Shown here in pieces: positions 12,001 to 15,000 of a DNA stretch of 17,231 bases. Source of the DNA: JACPWY01 sp964603655 (GTDB lineage: Bacteria; Bdellovibrionota; FAC87; UBA2466); contig CAZRVZ010000129.1 of NCBI GenBank assembly GCA_964603655.1, forward strand, positions 1-17,231. The letters are read 5' to 3'. How positions within the stretch are numbered: position 1 is the first letter of the stretch; the number at the start of each line of letters is the position of its first letter. Position numbers and translations under genes: made by a program. The notes under the pieces are model-generated. The model was not told where the DNA came from. It ran no database searches and saw only the letters and a program-made list of their open reading frames with translations.

Positions 12001-15000
12001 GAATAGAATTCTCCGCGGCAGTATATTTTGCTTTAATGGTGCTGGTTGGCTTGAGGATTCTCTTGGGCCTGCGAGGACATATGGCAGTTAAGATCCGTCT
12101 CTTGTCGTCAAGAGAATGGCTTTGGCTTGTAACATACTTTATCTTTGGGGCTATTTTGTCAGCGGTAACGAGTTTTTTTATTTTTGTTATTTTATCAATG
12201 ACAACGGGTGATTATTCAAGACTTTTAGGTCGTTATTCAGAAGTATTCTGGAGTTATCTTATGCCAGTAATAGTGGGAGTGAGATCTTGGATAGTTTGGT
12301 TCAGTTTATTGTCGCGAAAAAATAATGATCTAGGATACAGGATTTATGATGCAATCAGGAGTCTCAATGAATTAGGAATCCCTGTGACTCAAAAGAATAT
12401 TTTGATTTATTTAAGAAATCCGCAAAGATCAAAGAGTGATCTTTTCCTGTGGGCGGTGCTAAAGGGGGAAGTTTCTATAGAAACGCTCCTGTCGATCCTC
12501 GACAAAAGAAAAGAGAATGGCGAGATCCTTGCTATAGCCGCTCAATGGTTAGGTCAAAATCGCATTAAATCAGCAATCCCACCGCTTCTTAAATTGTTGT
12601 CTCATCCATATGATGATGGTGTCAGAAAAGCAGCAAGAGCCGCCCTAGAGCAACTTGGAGCAGGAGAAGCCGAGAAGGCTGAAGGGTATATGCTCGCTTT
12701 GGCAAGAGATGGTTATCCCAGGGCTATTATGGAAGCCGCTCAATGGTTAGGTCAAAATCGCATTAAATCAGCAATCCCACTGCTTCTTAAATTGTTGTCT
12801 CATCAATATGATGATGTCAGAAAAGCAGCAAGAGCCGCCTTGGAGCAATTAGGAGCAACCGACGATGAAATAGCAGAAGGGTATATGTGCGCTTTGGTAA
12901 GTAATGAGGCTAAGGTTATTAAGGAAGCCGCTCAATGGTTAGGGCAGCATCATATTGAAAGAGCAATCCCACTGCTTCTTAAATTGTTGTCTCATCCATA
13001 TGATGATGGTGTCAGAAAAGCAGGAATAACCGCCCTAGAGCAACTTGGAGCAGGAGAAGCCGAGAAGGCTGAAGGGTATATGTGCGCTTTGGTAAGTAAT
13101 GAGGATGGGGCTATTATGGAAGCCGCTCAATGGTTAGGGCAGCATCATATTGAAAGAGCAAAGCCACGGCTATTGGAGTTGTTGTTTCATTCAACTCCCG
13201 AAGTCCGAAGTGCGGCAACAGGTGCTCTACGGCAATTGGGAGTAATTAACGAGGAAATAAAAGAACTTCGTCGGTATTCTGCGTCACTGTTACACTCAAC
13301 GTTTATTTTACATCCTGAGTGGATCGATGAACCGCCAGACGCTGAAACTCTCCAAAGAACTCTCCAGGCGTTAAGTTGGCTGCCGCCTGTCGGCCACAAG
13401 GTTCCATTGGTTCTAAATGATAAAGGCTGGCCGATAGATGCCCCGGGTGCCTTACCCGCATACGCTACTGCCGAAGAAGTTTTTCGTGACATCGTTGTCC
13501 GGATTGAAGAGGGCCAATTGGGCCGGGGATATCTTCATCAATTGACTGTGCAGGGCCGGTTAGGTGATGCTTTTAAGTACGTGGCGGTGGCGTTACTTTT
13601 GACCAGCCCCGCGCGTCATGATTGGGCGGATCCGACATATAGATTAACCAATGTGTGGTTACAGGTGGCGCCTCTCATTCATGACGCGGGTCCTGCAACA
13701 CACTTGAAAACTGACATCAATCCGTTTTGGGCTTGTGTTATCGGCCGAACCGATTTTCTGGAGCAAATCAACAGGGTACACTTTGCCAGACTTGAGGTCC
13801 TGCGTGGTCAACCAGCCAGTGAGCAGATCGCGCGGGAAATACAACTGTGGGAAAGAGACCAGCAGGTGATGGAGGCAATCGGCTCTGAGGAATTTGCTAG
13901 GGCGCGTCTTCTTCTGGAAATGCGGGCTTACCAGCGCTTGGCCTTAGCACTGCATGCGCTGCAGGGTACCAAGTTAACTAAGTCGATGCCTCCTAACCTT
14001 CGCAACCTCCTCGTCCGTCATTGGAGGCACTTCCAGGAAGAAATGGATGACTTGCTAATAAAAGATAATCAATTGCAAGGAGTAGTGAAAGTGACGTGGT
14101 TTGAATCCCAGGCTCGGGAATTGAAAACGTGGAAAGATTATGGGCCTCGTCACGAAGCCGAATGGGCGCCTATCCAAGCTGAGCTTCAGAAGATGGAAGA
14201 TCGACGGACAACTCATCCGGAGCAATTTAAAACTTTACAGTTGAAAGTCCTGCGACTACTCCAAGAGGTCGTTAATGGAATCGACCATACGATCGGGTTG
14301 AACTCGCAACTTCTTATGTTCGATATGCTGTTTTTTATTCTGGCAATATTGGCACTGACAGCCATAGCCCAGCGAGGTCAATGGGGAAAAGCCCTGCGAG
14401 TGATAGTCGGGATACTGGGCCTTATGGTCGGAACGGCGCAAGCCGAGGTCAAGCAGTTTGGGCCAGAGAAACAGAAGCTCTTAAGAGCGATGGAGAGAGC
14501 CGGTCAGAGAGTGAACGTCACTGCCGCACAGATCAAGCCCTTCCGAGAGAGAGCGGTTGACGTAGCCCGGAGGAAACTCGAACAACTGCGCCGACGGACA
14601 ATACCAGGAACCGTCCAAAAGAATCAGCTGCTGTTCGCTGATAATCTGCTCTTGCTTCTGGCCTTGGGGCTGGTGGCGATGGCGGCCATATCAGAAGATG
14701 AACACTTGTCGCCGGAGTTAATCGCGTGGCTGAGAAAAATGAAATACATCACCGCCTTTGGCGCGCCGGGAGCCGGAAAAGGAACGCAGATGGACTGGCT
14801 GCTTACGTATTTACCGGGATGGGAAAAAATTGTGATGGGCGATTACTTCCGCGGGTTGTCCCGCTGGGTCGATACTGAGGGTGATACAGAGAAACGGAAA
14901 GAAATGTGGCGGGATTTAGGTGATGAGAGGGTCGCGGAGGTCATTATCCTCATGAATAATTTCACGCCGGCGCAGCAGCAACGCGTCCGGGAGGAACTTC

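Noticed and set aside
12140..12260. A+T-rich stretch as a possible promoter or insertion border
   Set aside because: It codes for a phenylalanine- and isoleucine-rich membrane helix in the main frame. No target-site duplication or inverted repeats are seen.
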